Source: Ulva prolifera
Lineage: Eukaryota > Chlorophyta > Ulvophyceae > Ulvales > Ulvaceae
DNA: 64,000 bases
Direction of reading: 5' to 3'
Assembly (NCBI GenBank): GCA_023078555.1
Contig: CM041204.1
Coordinates: forward strand, 4,060,430-4,124,429
A program made the translations under genes and the position numbers. A model generated the notes under the pieces. The model had not been told where the DNA came from, made no database searches, and was given only the letters and a program-made list of their open reading frames with translations. Numbering within the stretch: the first letter of the stretch is position 1; each line of letters begins with the position of its first letter. Positions 24,846 to 36,276 of this stretch are shown in pieces.

Positions 24846-25931
24846 CCATGAAACACACCAATCTGACAAGTTTTGAGAGGGTTCAGCGCTGATGCTTTGT
24901 GCGGTTGGTGCCGTGAGACGTAGGTCAGGCGTGCATCATGACATGAGGCATGCGCCGATCGCCTGGAACAGGGTACAGTAGGTCTGCAGCAGCGGGAGGC
25001 GGATATTCCTCGATCAGACTCAGCTACGGGCGTTGCAGTTCCCCTGCATTTGTAAAGAGCCTTTGTAAAGTACAGTAGACCTGAATTGAGGTAGCCACAT
25101 CCTCACCGCACATCGACTGGTGGTGATGGCTGTGCAACCCAGCACGAATAATCACGTGATGTGAAACTATTCAAAAGCACTCACGCCCGCCTTCAGGTGG
25201 TTGAGTGGATCTGGCAGTATGGAAACCGTCCACAGCGGCCGTGCCATCAGCAGATGGCAGGGCCCCGTGTACCATCTGGAGATTGAATGTTCACTGGTTG
25301 ATGCTAAATTACATGACGATCATGGATCAATATGCCACAGGCTTCCATGCACAGGCAATGCCACCGACAGCACAGGTGCACGGACACGCATGAGGCCGGG
25401 CGCACCCTAGCCGCCCTTTCACACATATGCGGCCCCTGCTCGGCTAGAAAATACCTATTCTACAGCTAGGAAAGTTTGCAAGGTATCAGGCCCTCGCGCA
25501 ATGTGGCATCACTCTGGAATCTATTCATACCGCCATGTCTGCGACGAATATAATAACATGCAAAACTACACACTTATTTGAAATCCACAGGCCTGACACC
25601 GGGCAGCGGCTCGCGGCACGTTCCCACACGTACGGAGGTGTGCAAACGTACGCCCGCGGCCTCGTGCGTGCATCGGCTGCGGGAGGCCATGCCGCCGCTC
25701 TGCCGACTGCAAACGTAGAACAGGCCCGCCCATAACACCCCGAAAGCCCCGGTCCCATATGCATATGCATTCCCCATGCCCGAGCGCATACCCTGCTCGC
25801 AGCCTTGCTGCGTGCAAGCATGTGCTGGGTCACCCTATCGAAGGCTGTCAAGGCAACATTTCTGGTGCAGCCCCATTGCCTCGGGAATGCATTGTGGCGC
25901 CGATGCCCTGGCACTGCCGCCAGTGGAAGCG
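24846..25931. other. convergent intergenic region
   Basis: Between the 3' ends of SDR-C (+) and hydA (-). Contains TGTAA motifs near 25052-25070 in SDR-C orientation. No gene was seen. Confidence 0.5.
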
Positions 25932-28900
25932 CTACTGCGCAGCAGCCGTTTCCTTGACGACCGCGGCCGGTGCGCCCGGGACGTAGTGGGTGTGGAGCAG
26001 CTTGTGTGCGAGCTCTGAGTTCGGCTCCCCGAGGAAGCGGCGGTAGAGCTCCTGCACGGCAGGGTTCTCGTGGCTGCGGCGGATGGTGCAGGCGGCGTCG
26101 GCATCGTACAGTGCCTGCTGGCGCTCCTGCAGCCGGTCCTGCTTCGCGCGCGGGTTGCCGGCACCTCCGATGCAGCCTGCACAGCACGCAGCACGATCTG
26201 TCGCCGCCAGTGCAGCCGACACAAGTACGCCTCTGGACACACCCAGCTGACTATGCAGACTTTACGTGTGAGCATTGGCCTGAGCACTAGCTGGGGGGGA
26301 GGGACAGTCGCCAGGCAGTGGTGGAGCCAAGGTGCCGCTGGAGATCTGCAAGGTGATGGTGGACGATGTCATCTCACAAGGCCGGCCAATCAGTCGACAT
26401 CGCAGAGGTGATGCTACAACAGCCTCACCACCGTGCCGTGCACTTGGGCATGCATGCATCTGATCATGACAACGCATGCAGTACAGTAAACCCTGATGCC
26501 TTTCTGCATCCCCCAGCAGTCACAGCACGCACAGCACGCGCAGCACACCTCCCGGGCACGCCATGACCTCCACAAAGTCGACCTCGAGGTCCCCGGCCTG
26601 CACGGCCTTGACGACCTTCTTCGCCTCCCCGAGGCCGTTCACGACTCCGATGCGCAGAGGGATCGGCCCCGCGACGCCGGCCTGCGCGAGCGCCGGGCCG
26701 AGCGCGCCCTCCGGCGACGGCATGACGTCGAGCGTCGCAAGCCGGAGGGAGTCAAAGCCGCGGACCTCTGAGAGGGCGAGGTGGCCGAGGGGCTCCCCGG
26801 CGACGAGCTCATACACCGTCCGCACCGCTGCCTCCATGACGCCGCCTGCATGCATGCGTGCAAGTGCACATATGTGTGTCGCTCAAGCGGGTGTGGCGCG
26901 CACCACTGACCGCCTGCGTGGACGCGGTCGACACCGTTGAGGACTGAAGTAAACGACGTCTTGGTTTATTCGGCGGAGGTCTGCATCCTAAAATTCCAAT
27001 TGTCGCCATTGCGTAATTGCAGGCCTCCGGATCCTCAGTCCCCCGAATCAACCAAGAGCTGAATCCAGGACCATATATATGGTATTGGTATCAAGATAAA
27101 CGCCGATTCGAACCTGGTCAGTGCAATTTTGCCATAGCCAGGCAGCACGGGTGGGTCTCTAGAGCTGATCACATACACCGGTCCCAATTCGATGCTGAAC
27201 CGACAAGATTTGACTCTCACCGTTCTACATGTGATCGCTCCAAACGATTGGAACAATTGCAGTGGTCCCAGAGCTTCACTGATAGTATACTATCTCGTAT
27301 ATGGACAGCAGTTGTATTCATTTTGAGCGTAGATAGACCCCACAGGCCAGAGGTGTGAGCAATGCTAGGGAGGTTTCGAATTCCGGGGCCCTGAACGATC
27401 AAGATTTGCAAGGGCCGCACCGGTGGTGCCGAAGAGGGCGCCCGCGCCGCCGAAGATGCCAAGGGGGTCGTCGACGGCCCCCGCCTCCAGCTCAAACAGG
27501 TCGATGCCCTCCGCCTTCAGGATCTCCGCCAACTGCACCGCTGTCAGCACGTAGTCCACGTCCCGCACACGCCCTGCGCCGCCACAGCCGCTGTCAGCGC
27601 CAGTGCAGTCGCACCGAGGTACCTTACCTGAGGGGCTACCCAGGACCCTCAAACATGAGCACGTCCACACCCACGCATGAATGCATGAGTGCGTGCTGTC
27701 CGTCACGGCCTCACAAACTTGCGCCAACCAGCCCTCACCCACCTTGGCAGTCATGCAGCGCATCTGCTCGAAATGCTTGTACGTGAAGCGGTGGAGTCTA
27801 TATACTTTAGAACTGATCAAGCGCAGACTGTGCGCTAGTTGTGGCGTACATGTTTCAGCGGGCCGGCACTGCATATCGGGCCGACCATAGCAGGCCTTGG
27901 GGGAGGGGGGGTGGGGGGCGCACCACTGCCATCGTCAGGGGCGGCGCTGTGGGACTCCGGCACGTCACGGTCGGCCTCGCCCTGCTTACGCACGCATGGC
28001 ATGATGCTCACGTACACCAGCTCCTCCGACAGCCGCTGCAGCTGAGCCGCGTAGTAGGTCTTGACGAGGCTGCCGAGCATGCCCTGCGGCGACTTGCAGG
28101 TGGATACGTGCGGCAGGATCTCTGGGAACGACTTCTCCGCGAGCTGGATCCACCCTATTCAGGCAAGGCAGTGGTCAGGGTTTGCGGCTCGGCAGCTAAT
28201 CTGTGGAAATACTCCCACACCAGGGTTGTTTGTAAGCAGGCTACCCTGGTTGGACGTGGACGCAGGGAGGCCCTAGGATAGTTAGTTGGCGGTACCAGAA
28301 CAGCTGCTTCGCGTGCGCTGGCAGGAGCGGCTGCCACCTAGGATAGTTAGTTGGCGGTACCAGAACAGCTGCTTTGCGTGCGCTGGCAGGAGCGGCTGCC
28401 ACCTCGAGACTCAGAGCGGGGCTCGCAGTCAGTGTCAAAGGCGTTCTCGAGAGCACCAACACTGTTTTTATCAAGTCATCGTATGGGCAGGAGCGGTGCA
28501 GAGTGGAGCTCGGTGGTGGGAGAGCACCTGGGCAGCAGGAGGTGAACATCGGCATGGGGTGCTTCTTGGACTCTTCAGGGTTCAGCAGGGAGTCCTTGAT
28601 CCTGCAGGCGGGGCCGCGCGTCAGCGGGGCTGCCCTCCGCGTGTCCAAGGGGCACATACGCGCATGGAACCAAGATCACCAGTTCGTGCGGCAGTGGCTG
28701 CGGCTGCTGGGCATCGGCAGGGGGGCCGGCCTCCACACACTCACGGCACACAGCCCAGCAATTCTGCGTATGCACGTGCACAGACAAACTGGAGGTTTTG
28801 TGCTGCAGGTAGCGGTCCATGCATGTCTACTGTACACGTGCCTGCGACACAACGGGCGGGGCCCATGCATGTGTGCCCTTCTGTCCCCACATGGCACCGT

Positions 28901-29965
28901 TCTCTAAAAAAAACGTGAGCGTAGTCTCAGTTCTAGGCGCCAGTCATGACACAGCCACAGGTTCCGGCCGACGCTAAGCTGCCGGCCCTGAAGGCAGTCT
29001 AGTCCGCGCCCAAGGCGCATGCATGCGCGAGCTCACGTCAGCATCGCTCCTGCCCTGGGCGACAGCGTCAGCTGCGCGCTCGGCACGGGACGCGCACCGG
29101 TGCAGCAGCTCTGTGCCCTCCTCCATGATGGTGAGGTCCGCCGCGAAGTTGGTGTCAAAGACGACCGCGAAGCCGAGGCGGCGCAGCGCGGTGTACATCT
29201 CGGCCTCCCAGTTCTGCCGCGCCGCGCCCCTCGGAAGCCCGAGGGCCTCCGGAACCGTGACGCGCACCGACGGCGCCGTCGACACAACGACCACCCTGGA
29301 CGGGTCCTCTGCACAGCACACAGCATGGTAGCACGGGGCATACAGGGGGATGCAGCCGTGAAGGCTCGGGTATGAGACACAGAAGCCATGCATGTGTATT
29401 TGGACAGTGTTGCATGCCGTTTGTATCATCACTCGGTTGTACTGAATCTGCAGCTGGCTGTTGGAAAAGGCCACCCATCTTGAACGTGAAACATCACAGC
29501 TGTAGAAAAGTGATATTGGATCGAGCTGGGCGAGCCAATGCTGGTCGACTCGCATGAGGACCACAAAATGAGCACGTGGACCTCGCGTACAGTGTGCCGC
29601 CAGAGGCAGCGAGCGCGTGGTCCCAGTGACTTGACGATGGTACACATACGCATGTGGACTGGGTGCTGTGCAGCAGCGGCGAGCCGGGGAAGCGCACTGA
29701 GCAGGGCCTTAATCTCCTTCCATGCTCCCAGGTCGGGAGGCTTGGCCGCTTTCACCTTCGCTGCGGCTGGCTGCGCTGCCGAGGATGCAGAGGCCGCCTC
29801 TGCCGGTGCGGCAGCCACCTCGGTCCTGGCCCCCTCCGATTCCGCCGGGGGCGAGTCGGGGGCCCGTGTGAATTGCCAGCCAGGGTGCAACTCAGGGTGT
29901 AGCTCAGGGTGCTGGTCGACGCCGCGGCCGCGCAAGCCGCCGCCGCTGGGGCGTGAAATGCACAT
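25932..29965 (-). CDS. hydA: [FeFe]-hydrogenase, green-algal type
   Basis: Catalyses reversible H2 production from protons, normally with plastid ferredoxin as electron donor during anoxia. 492 aa in seven exons: 29698-29965, 29098-29308, 28528-28601, 27924-28154, 27421-27573, 26549-26845, 25932-26176; every phase fits. H-cluster ligands are all present: C183 in TSCCPGW, C238 in MPCVRKQGEAD, C409 and C413 in MACPGGC; the proton-transfer Cys is C182. Other family blocks are FDTNFAADLTIMEEGTELLH, STCKSPQ, FGTTGGVMEAA, SHENPAVQELY and the ending LLHTHYVPG. The N-terminal 90 residues are Ala/Pro/Glu-rich and hold no Cys clusters, so there is no bacterial-type F-cluster domain. The start at 29965 is a best guess and a transit peptide may begin further upstream. 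No maturase gene (hydE, hydF, hydG) is in the window. Confidence 0.93.
28273..28402. repeat. 65-bp tandem duplication in hydA intron 3
   Basis: Two copies of a 65-bp unit beginning CTAGGATAGTTAGTTGGCGG differ by a single base (C/T in GCTTCGCG against GCTTTGCG). They lie inside the intron 28155-28527, so they do not alter the protein. Near identity implies a recent event. Confidence 0.85.
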
Positions 29966-30098
29966 GCCGTGCTCGCAGAGGGCTGGGGCATGGGGCTGCG
30001 ATCCGGAGGGGGAGGCGGCCGGGGATTGAGGCAGGCGGAGCGGGGGTGGTGGCCAGGCCGCATATGTGCCTGCATGCATGGGCCATTTACACTGTGCT

Positions 30099-30110
30099 GT
30101 ACCGCCGTAC
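30099..30110. promoter_or_regulatory. paired GTAC cores upstream of hydA
   Basis: GTAC occurs at 30099-30102 and again at 30107-30110, about 135 nt upstream of the chosen hydA ATG. In Chlamydomonas the SBP-domain regulator CRR1 binds GTAC cores and affects hydrogenase expression. The motif is short and could be chance. Confidence 0.25.
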
Positions 30111-30257
30111 ATGCGGATGCAGGTATGCACCGAGTCCATGCAATTGTGCAAGAACTCCGCGAACATCTCTTTATCACTTTCGCCACGCCACGTCACTCCA
30201 GGGTGAAGACCGTTGAGAGTACACTGTGCTGTGCAGATGCTGCTGGTTGCGATGCCT

Positions 30258-30293
30258 GACTTTGACCCTGTCCCTAGGGACAGGGTCAAAGTC
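30258..30293. repeat. 36-bp perfect palindrome
   Basis: GACTTTGACCCTGTCCC, then TA, then its exact reverse complement. It lies about 290 nt upstream of the hydA start. The left arm alone is not repeated elsewhere nearby. Confidence 0.9.
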
Positions 30294-30296
30294 CGG

Positions 30297-30320
30297 CAGC
30301 GACCACAGCTGTGGTCGCTG
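30297..30320. repeat. 24-bp perfect palindrome next to the 36-bp one
   Basis: CAGCGACCACAG followed directly by CTGTGGTCGCTG. Only 3 bp separate it from the larger palindrome. Confidence 0.9.
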
Positions 30321-30429
30321 CGGATGTAGCCAGTGAAACATTGGTGGTCTTGAAGGTGCCCATGCCGTGCTTGAGAGCGCCTTCAGCATGACTACTTGAT
30401 TGCAAGTGCATCATGTCCATGTTCAAGAT

Positions 30430-30455
30430 GATGCTGGCTTCGAAGAGCCAGCATC
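30430..30455. repeat. inverted repeat, 10-nt arms
   Basis: GATGCTGGCT, spacer TCGAAG, AGCCAGCATC. It is the third perfect-armed hairpin within 200 bp of the hydA upstream region. Confidence 0.8.
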
Positions 30456-32226
30456 GATGTTACACTGATGGTCAACATTGATATGATTAGGCCTTGATGG
30501 CATCATAGCCATGCTCAGTGGCAGCCGCTTCAAAGGAACAATCTGCTTCTGCAAATCTGCCATGGCCAGTCTCGCAACAGCCACATCAATGGACTCTCTG
30601 CAGCATATCTGCTTCGGCTGCCACTAGTGTCAACCGGCACGGTCTCGAGACTCGAAGGTGCCTCGAGACTCGAAGGTTCGACTGCGAGCTTGCAGCTGCT
30701 AGCATGTGGGGACTCGAAGGAGCAGAGTGAAAGGGCTCAACATCAGAACCTCAAACCAAACAGCTTCAACATGTACACACACACGCAGCTCGGGCATCAA
30801 GCCAGCATTTTAGCAAGACTGGACACTGTGGACAGCAGTTGGGCCTCCGAATGTGCCAGGATAATCTATCTTGAGGGATATATCGCAGATCAAATCAAGA
30901 TGCGAGCGCAGATGTCGAGCTGCGACCGGGCCGCACGGCACGGAACCAGCCGCACTGAAGAGCACGCTATGCTTGATCAAGCTCATATTGGTGGATTGAT
31001 ATTAGTTCTGAGGCTGTACGCGGCGCAAGGCGTGTCTCTGGCGCGCGCGGTTCCCACACATTTATGCTCATGTGCAAAATACTGTTTTCAAAATGCCAGT
31101 GCGAACGTACCGAACGCGATGTACCGGCCGCGTGAGACACTGCACGGCCTGGGCGCGACAGCTTTAGCGCTCGAAGAGTGCACGAACATGCCGTAGCTCC
31201 GTTGATGCTTGTTTGTCTGTCAGTCGTGAGGGACGACGGCAACGATCGAGGATCCGATATCGATGTTATGAACTACCAAACGTTATCGCAACAGTACTGT
31301 TGGGCGACGTTGAGTAGCGATTATATACTCAGTAATAGAGCTGGTAGCAGTCTTTAGCACTGATGTGCAATTCTATATCAGTTTGGAGTTTGCAGCGTTG
31401 CTGCAAGGCCCCGGCATTAAATATTCGAAACCGGTGCCCGTGGCGCCGTGGCGTCGATGACTAGGATCTGCGCCGAGATGTGGGAGTCCGGGATCAGGCG
31501 TGCATGTGTGCGCCGGCGCCGTCCTCGGCCAGGATCTTCGGTTGTAAATTCGTCCAGCAGCTAGCTCCCAAGATCTTCGACATCCCAAGACATCCAGCGC
31601 GCTTGCTCCTGCACCGCGAGCACAATCCGATCGAGCTCATCCTGACGCACACGTGATGACGTGGCGCGATGATCTGGATAAGAGAGGCTGTCGCGGCAAT
31701 GCATGCGGCGCAATTTGCGACGAACCAGAATTTGTGCCACGAAATGGCGTGCACGGAGCTCGAGATCATTGCAGCCCGTTGCGCAGCTGCCTGCGCAGGT
31801 AGGGGACGCATATATTGGCACGCCATCGGATGCGTGGCATTGTACATCTACGTCCCTCAATCCAATTCGATTATTGCTGGTGCATAAAAGCCTTGCGCCA
31901 CTAGTGCTCAGCTGACGCGCTAACACTTTCACATTCCTGTTTATCATACCGAAACAATCCGATCGACGAATCGCCACTGCCTCTCCAGTGTTGCTATCGC
32001 TAGCCAGCTATAGCGCAGCTCACTTCAGATGACGTGGAAGTACAATTCAGTCCTCAACACAGGTATGCAGCATCGCTTCAAGTCATGTTTCGGTTCAGAG
32101 GGTTGTTTCTCAGGGGCAGGCTGTGCGCATTGCGGTCCGCTGCGGATGGCTCTGCTGGCTTTCTGGCCGCGACCAATGCATGCATGCTTGCGTCGAATTG
32201 CGTCCATGCCGGTCCGTGATCTTCAT

Positions 32227-32308
32227 GTAATACAGCATCAACCAGTGAAGTTTCTACCTCAGTACATGTAATACTGCATCAACCAGTGACCTTTCTACCT
32301 CAGTTAGT
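32227..32308. repeat. 41-bp imperfect tandem repeat
   Basis: GTAATACAGCATCAACCAGTG begins at 32227 and returns as GTAATACTGCATCAACCAGTG at 32268; both units end TTTCTACCTCAGT. Two copies only. Confidence 0.75.
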
Positions 32309-32488
32309 ACATGCTGGCACCTATCTCGAGATAGCATGAAGCATTAATGAGAATTCTTGGAAGACCTTCTGATACTGTGTTTGCCTGTACCTGTGAATTT
32401 CTCTGTAACACAAGAATGACTCTTCTGCAACATATCTCTTTGAACATATCTCTTTGCACGCTGCCAGCTGCCACAGCGTGGTGGTGGC

Positions 32489-35400
32489 ATGATATTGTAT
32501 TTCGTGATAGGCTACATTGAGGCTTGTGCCGTGTGTCTGGCCTTGTGTCTGGCCTTGGGCACTGCGTTCAAGTTGGCTCCGCAGTGCCTACACCCCTACA
32601 CCCACGCCACATACATGCATGCGCCCCGGCTGCTGCGCAACCCGTGTGCCGTGTGCAGGCCTGACGGTGCTGCTCAATGTGGCCGCGGGGGTCATCGTCG
32701 GGGGGGTCCGGCTGCTGCCGGCGGGTGCGTACACCACCATCAACGCCGTCGTCTTCAAGGTCTTCCTGCCGGCGCTCATCTGCCGCGGCATCGGCCTCAA
32801 GACCGACCTCTATGACAGCGACATCTGGCGCTTCATCGGCGCCTTCCTGCTGCTGCGCCTGCTCGCGCTCGCCGTCTCCCTCACCTCCAACCTACTCCAC
32901 CCCAAGTGCGCCGGCCGCCAGACTGCAGATGTACCTAGATATCAAAGCCACTGCGCATGTAACACGTGAACTACATCTGGATTTTACCTAGCCGAACCCT
33001 GAAGAGGGCAGCGACAACACCAAATGAAAAGAACCACGAGCCGACTTCGAAGGGTGGGAGCCCCCCCTCAGACAACGTAGACCGTACGCAACCCACAGAG
33101 CCTCCTCTTGTGCTAAGCCAGGTGGTTACTGAGCGCGTGCTGCCAAATCGATGGCCAGCAGTGCGCAGCGAAACCAACTTCAGCTGCGCCCGTGGCTGGC
33201 CGCTGCCTGGGTTGTGTTACCCTTGTGGGTTATGATAGTGCCGCAACCCTGGGCCTTTCCCTGGGCCTCTGTCGAAACACGCTGCTGTGCAATGCGGGAT
33301 TCTCTAAAATGTCTACAAGCCTGCCTCACGAGTGGTTTGTGCATGGTGCCGACCATGTTTGTGGTGTCTCAGATAACAAAACCGTGGTTGGTGGCTGACT
33401 GTGACTGGCGCGCAGGTGGCGGCGCGACTTCGCCGCGCTACCCGGCCGCGTTGTCGTCGACTGGCTCGGCCTCTCGTGGATCTCAACCGTCATCCTCGGC
33501 GTGCCCGTGCTCCAGTCCGCCATGGGCGACAAGTACGCCAAGTTCGGCATCCTCGCCGGCATCTCCTCCTTCGTCTTCCAGCTGCCGGTGCGCCCGCATT
33601 GAAGCATGACAGCCATGCATAGTACGTACATGAGTAGCAGATTCTCTTCCAATAACTAACGGCTGGCGCTAGATCGATGCTTGAGCAATCGGGCCCAAGA
33701 TTTGCTGCATGTGAGTAAGCACACGCACGGCGCGTGCCCTGTGTTATGTACCAGCACGTTAAGCAATTAGGGGCCGCGGACTGAGTCATATGCATGAAGT
33801 GGGCGATCGCAGCTGCTCTAAAACGCCTTTAGCTCTCGCATCCGACGATTCATCGGTATGAAGACTGCTAGCTCCATTTGATGGCAACCCGGGTCTTCGG
33901 GAGCGCTTTGGGAGTGCCGTCACGGACGTGTGCTGATACGGGGGCCGATGCACATCATTCGACTCGATGACTGTGGCGTGAGGGCCGTGCTGTGCTGTGC
34001 AGCTGATGCTGGTACTGCTGGAGGTGCACCGCTGGCTCAACCTCAGCCTGCCCAGCACGCAGCAGGATGTGCGCTGCGGCGGTGCCAAGATCGCCGCCGA
34101 CGCCCCCGGTGCGCTCCGCCGCGTTTCACCAGGGTGCTGCTTCACCCTGCTCCTCTCGCCCGCTGCTCTCGCCAGGCACCTGTACCTCGGTGAGCCCGGG
34201 GCCGAATGGCTGTCATATGTGTACCCATAATGCTGGACGGGCCTGACATGGGCGCTCATTGCCATGCTACACATCCCCCACGGACCCCCATTGCATGCGT
34301 CATTATCATGATGCAGCCTTGTTGTAGACGCTGCTGCACTCTGAATCAGGTCCAGAGACTTGACCCAGGCGGGGGCCCCTGCAGACTCGAAGGCTCACCA
34401 CCGAGCGACAAGCGATGCTGAGGACTCGGCCGTGACGACCGGGACGCATGCCCATGCACGGCCACTGCCGCCGCTGCCGGAACAGCCGCCGCGGCCTGTC
34501 TCCTCCTCCGCCGCCTCCACCGACGGCTCCTACACAGCCGCTGCCTCCGCCGCGGCGCCGGCGAACGGCGCGCGCCTCGGGGACTCGAACCTGGAGTCTG
34601 CGCCGCTCGAAACCGACGTGCCACCGGTCGGCGGAGGGGCGCCGGAGGGAGCACGGCTGCGCGCCAGCGGCGCCCGACTCGCACGATGCCTCCTCACCAA
34701 CCACGTGCTCTGGGGCATCGCCGTCGGCTTTGTGCTGTCGCTAAGCGAGGTCGGCACGAAGTGGCTGGACCCCGGAAAGGGCGCCGTCGTCGTGGGGGAC
34801 AAGGCGGTGTACATGCCGAACGAGGACTTTGTGGAGGAGCTTGGCTTCATCGACCAGGTGCACCTCACTATGCTGTGCTGTGCTGTGCTGACCTGTGCCG
34901 CTTCACGATGTGCTGTGCTACGTACACATAGGCTGTGATGCTGTGATGTGGTGCTGCATTCTATGTTTTGCTAGGCATCTGTGCAGTTCCGTGTCGCCAT
35001 GCGATGCCATCTGTTGCCATACCGGTACGCGGTGGATCTGCTCTCTTCTGTTGTGCTGTGCTGCGCTGCCGCATCTCGACATCAAGTGCCCTCTTCGAAC
35101 CCTCGCTTTGAGAGGGCCCTAGGCCCTCGACCGCATGCATGGCCCAGGAGTCTGCCGCACACGCCGCGCAGGCCACAGTCCAGCAGCCACATGCGCCCCC
35201 ATGAGTCATCTCTCAACTCCCGCTCCGCCACATGCACGCCCTGCCATCTGGACATGCGCAAGCGCGCCAGGGTGTCCCTTCCGACGCACTGCGTCACCTG
35301 CAGACACTGGACTGGCTGGGCCGCTGCACCACGCCGGCCGCCCTCTTTGCAATGGGCCTGTGGATCCCCTCACAGTGGGCCGTGTTCTGGAGCGCCGGCG

Positions 35401-36141
35401 CCGCGGGCGGCTCTCGCGCCACCAGCGCCACTGACCTCGGCAAGCGCTCTGGCCCCCCCGCCACGCATCTCGACGGCCTGCTACACTGGCTCAAGGTTTG
35501 CTGCCTCCCGACGAATACGCCCATGCCCTGCCACGTTCTGTAGTGTTATACACACGACCGCACGGTGCCATGGCCGTGTGTATGAGCTTTCCAGCAGGGA
35601 CACTTGCCGAGCGGCCTCACCGCACCGAAGAATTGGAGCTCACAGCGACACATACATGGCACCGCTCGCTAGGTTGATGTCACCATCCCTGCACACGTCA
35701 ATCCGCACTAGTTTCTGCACATTCACGTGAGTACCCCGCCGCGAAGGGGGCCCGTGGGGGCACGCTGTCGGCAGTCCACGCTCCACGACCAGCACAGCCC
35801 CGTCCAGAGTTCCCACCTGTAGCCACATGCAGGTGCTGTGGATGCTCGCGTTCAAGCTCGTCATCTGCCCGCTGCTCATGATCGGGCTCGCCCGGGCACT
35901 CGACCTCGACGACGCCACCGCCCGCGCCGCAGTCCTCGTCGCCGCCATCCCCATCTCTCTCGCCTCGTTCACCCTCGCCGAGACGTTTGGCATCGGCGAG
36001 GCGCTGCTCACAAAGCTCGTGATCCTCGGCACGGTTCTGCTGCTCCCCGCCGCCGTGCTGTGGCTAGAGGCGCTCGACAGCACTGACACGTTCCTCCTGG
36101 ATCAGCCGCAGGAGGCGCAGGCGGTGATGGCAGCTGGCTAG
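32489..36141 (+). CDS. auxin efflux carrier (PIN/PILS-like) family transporter
   Basis: Integral membrane transporter of the AEC family (mem_trans fold), 541 aa in this model. Exons: 32489-32534 (start, uncertain), 32659-32905, 33416-33587, 34003-34189, 34385-34857, 35304-35495, 35833-36141; phases agree. Hydrophobic segments cluster at both ends. The first half carries VVFKVFLPALICRGIGLKTD, the usual AEC 'vf.vflPal' block, then WLGLSWISTVILGVPVL and YAKFGILAGISSFVFQLP. Exon 4 encodes a loop of about 100 residues rich in Ser, Ala and Pro (DSKAHHRATSDAEDSAVTTG...). The second half resumes with helices including TPAALFAMGLWIPSQW and FKLVICPLLMIGLARAL. The long hydrophilic loop resembles plant PIN layout more than compact bacterial AEC proteins. 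The substrate is unknown; auxin cannot be assumed. The first exon is chosen because EACAVCLTVLLNVAAG makes a good first helix. Confidence 0.8.
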
Positions 36142-36271
36142 TCCCGCTGCAGGCGCCCACGTTGGTGTGTGGAGGAGGCGTGACTGGGGAGTGAGTTTGA
36201 GTGGTCTCCAGACCATGCTGCAGGTGGACAGCGCTTGCGGTCCACGTACAGTTCCCTTTGAAACTGTGCTT

Positions 36272-36276
36272 TGTAA
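36272..36276 (+). terminator. TGTAA poly(A) signal of the AEC gene
   Basis: TGTAA in CTTTGTAAGTG, about 130 nt after the stop codon. Confidence 0.45.

Larger units (their letters stand above)
29966..32488. other. divergent intergenic region between hydA and the AEC transporter
   Basis: Holds the presumed promoters of both genes. It contains two adjacent perfect palindromes (30258-30293, 30297-30320), a further hairpin (30430-30455), paired GTAC cores (30099-30110), a duplicated CTCGAGACTCGAAGGT string near 30645-30680, and a 41-bp tandem repeat (32227-32308). No conserved protein was seen. Confidence 0.5.

Noticed and set aside
27040-27125. Possible tRNA B-box (GGTTCGAATCG on the minus strand)
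   Set aside because: No matching A-box or cloverleaf could be drawn around it.
29752-30186. Alternative transit-peptide-like frame (MPQPSASTACAFHAPAAAAC) before hydA
   Set aside because: It looks like a plastid transit peptide but is out of frame with the hydrogenase body in the same exon, and no intron that would shift it was found.
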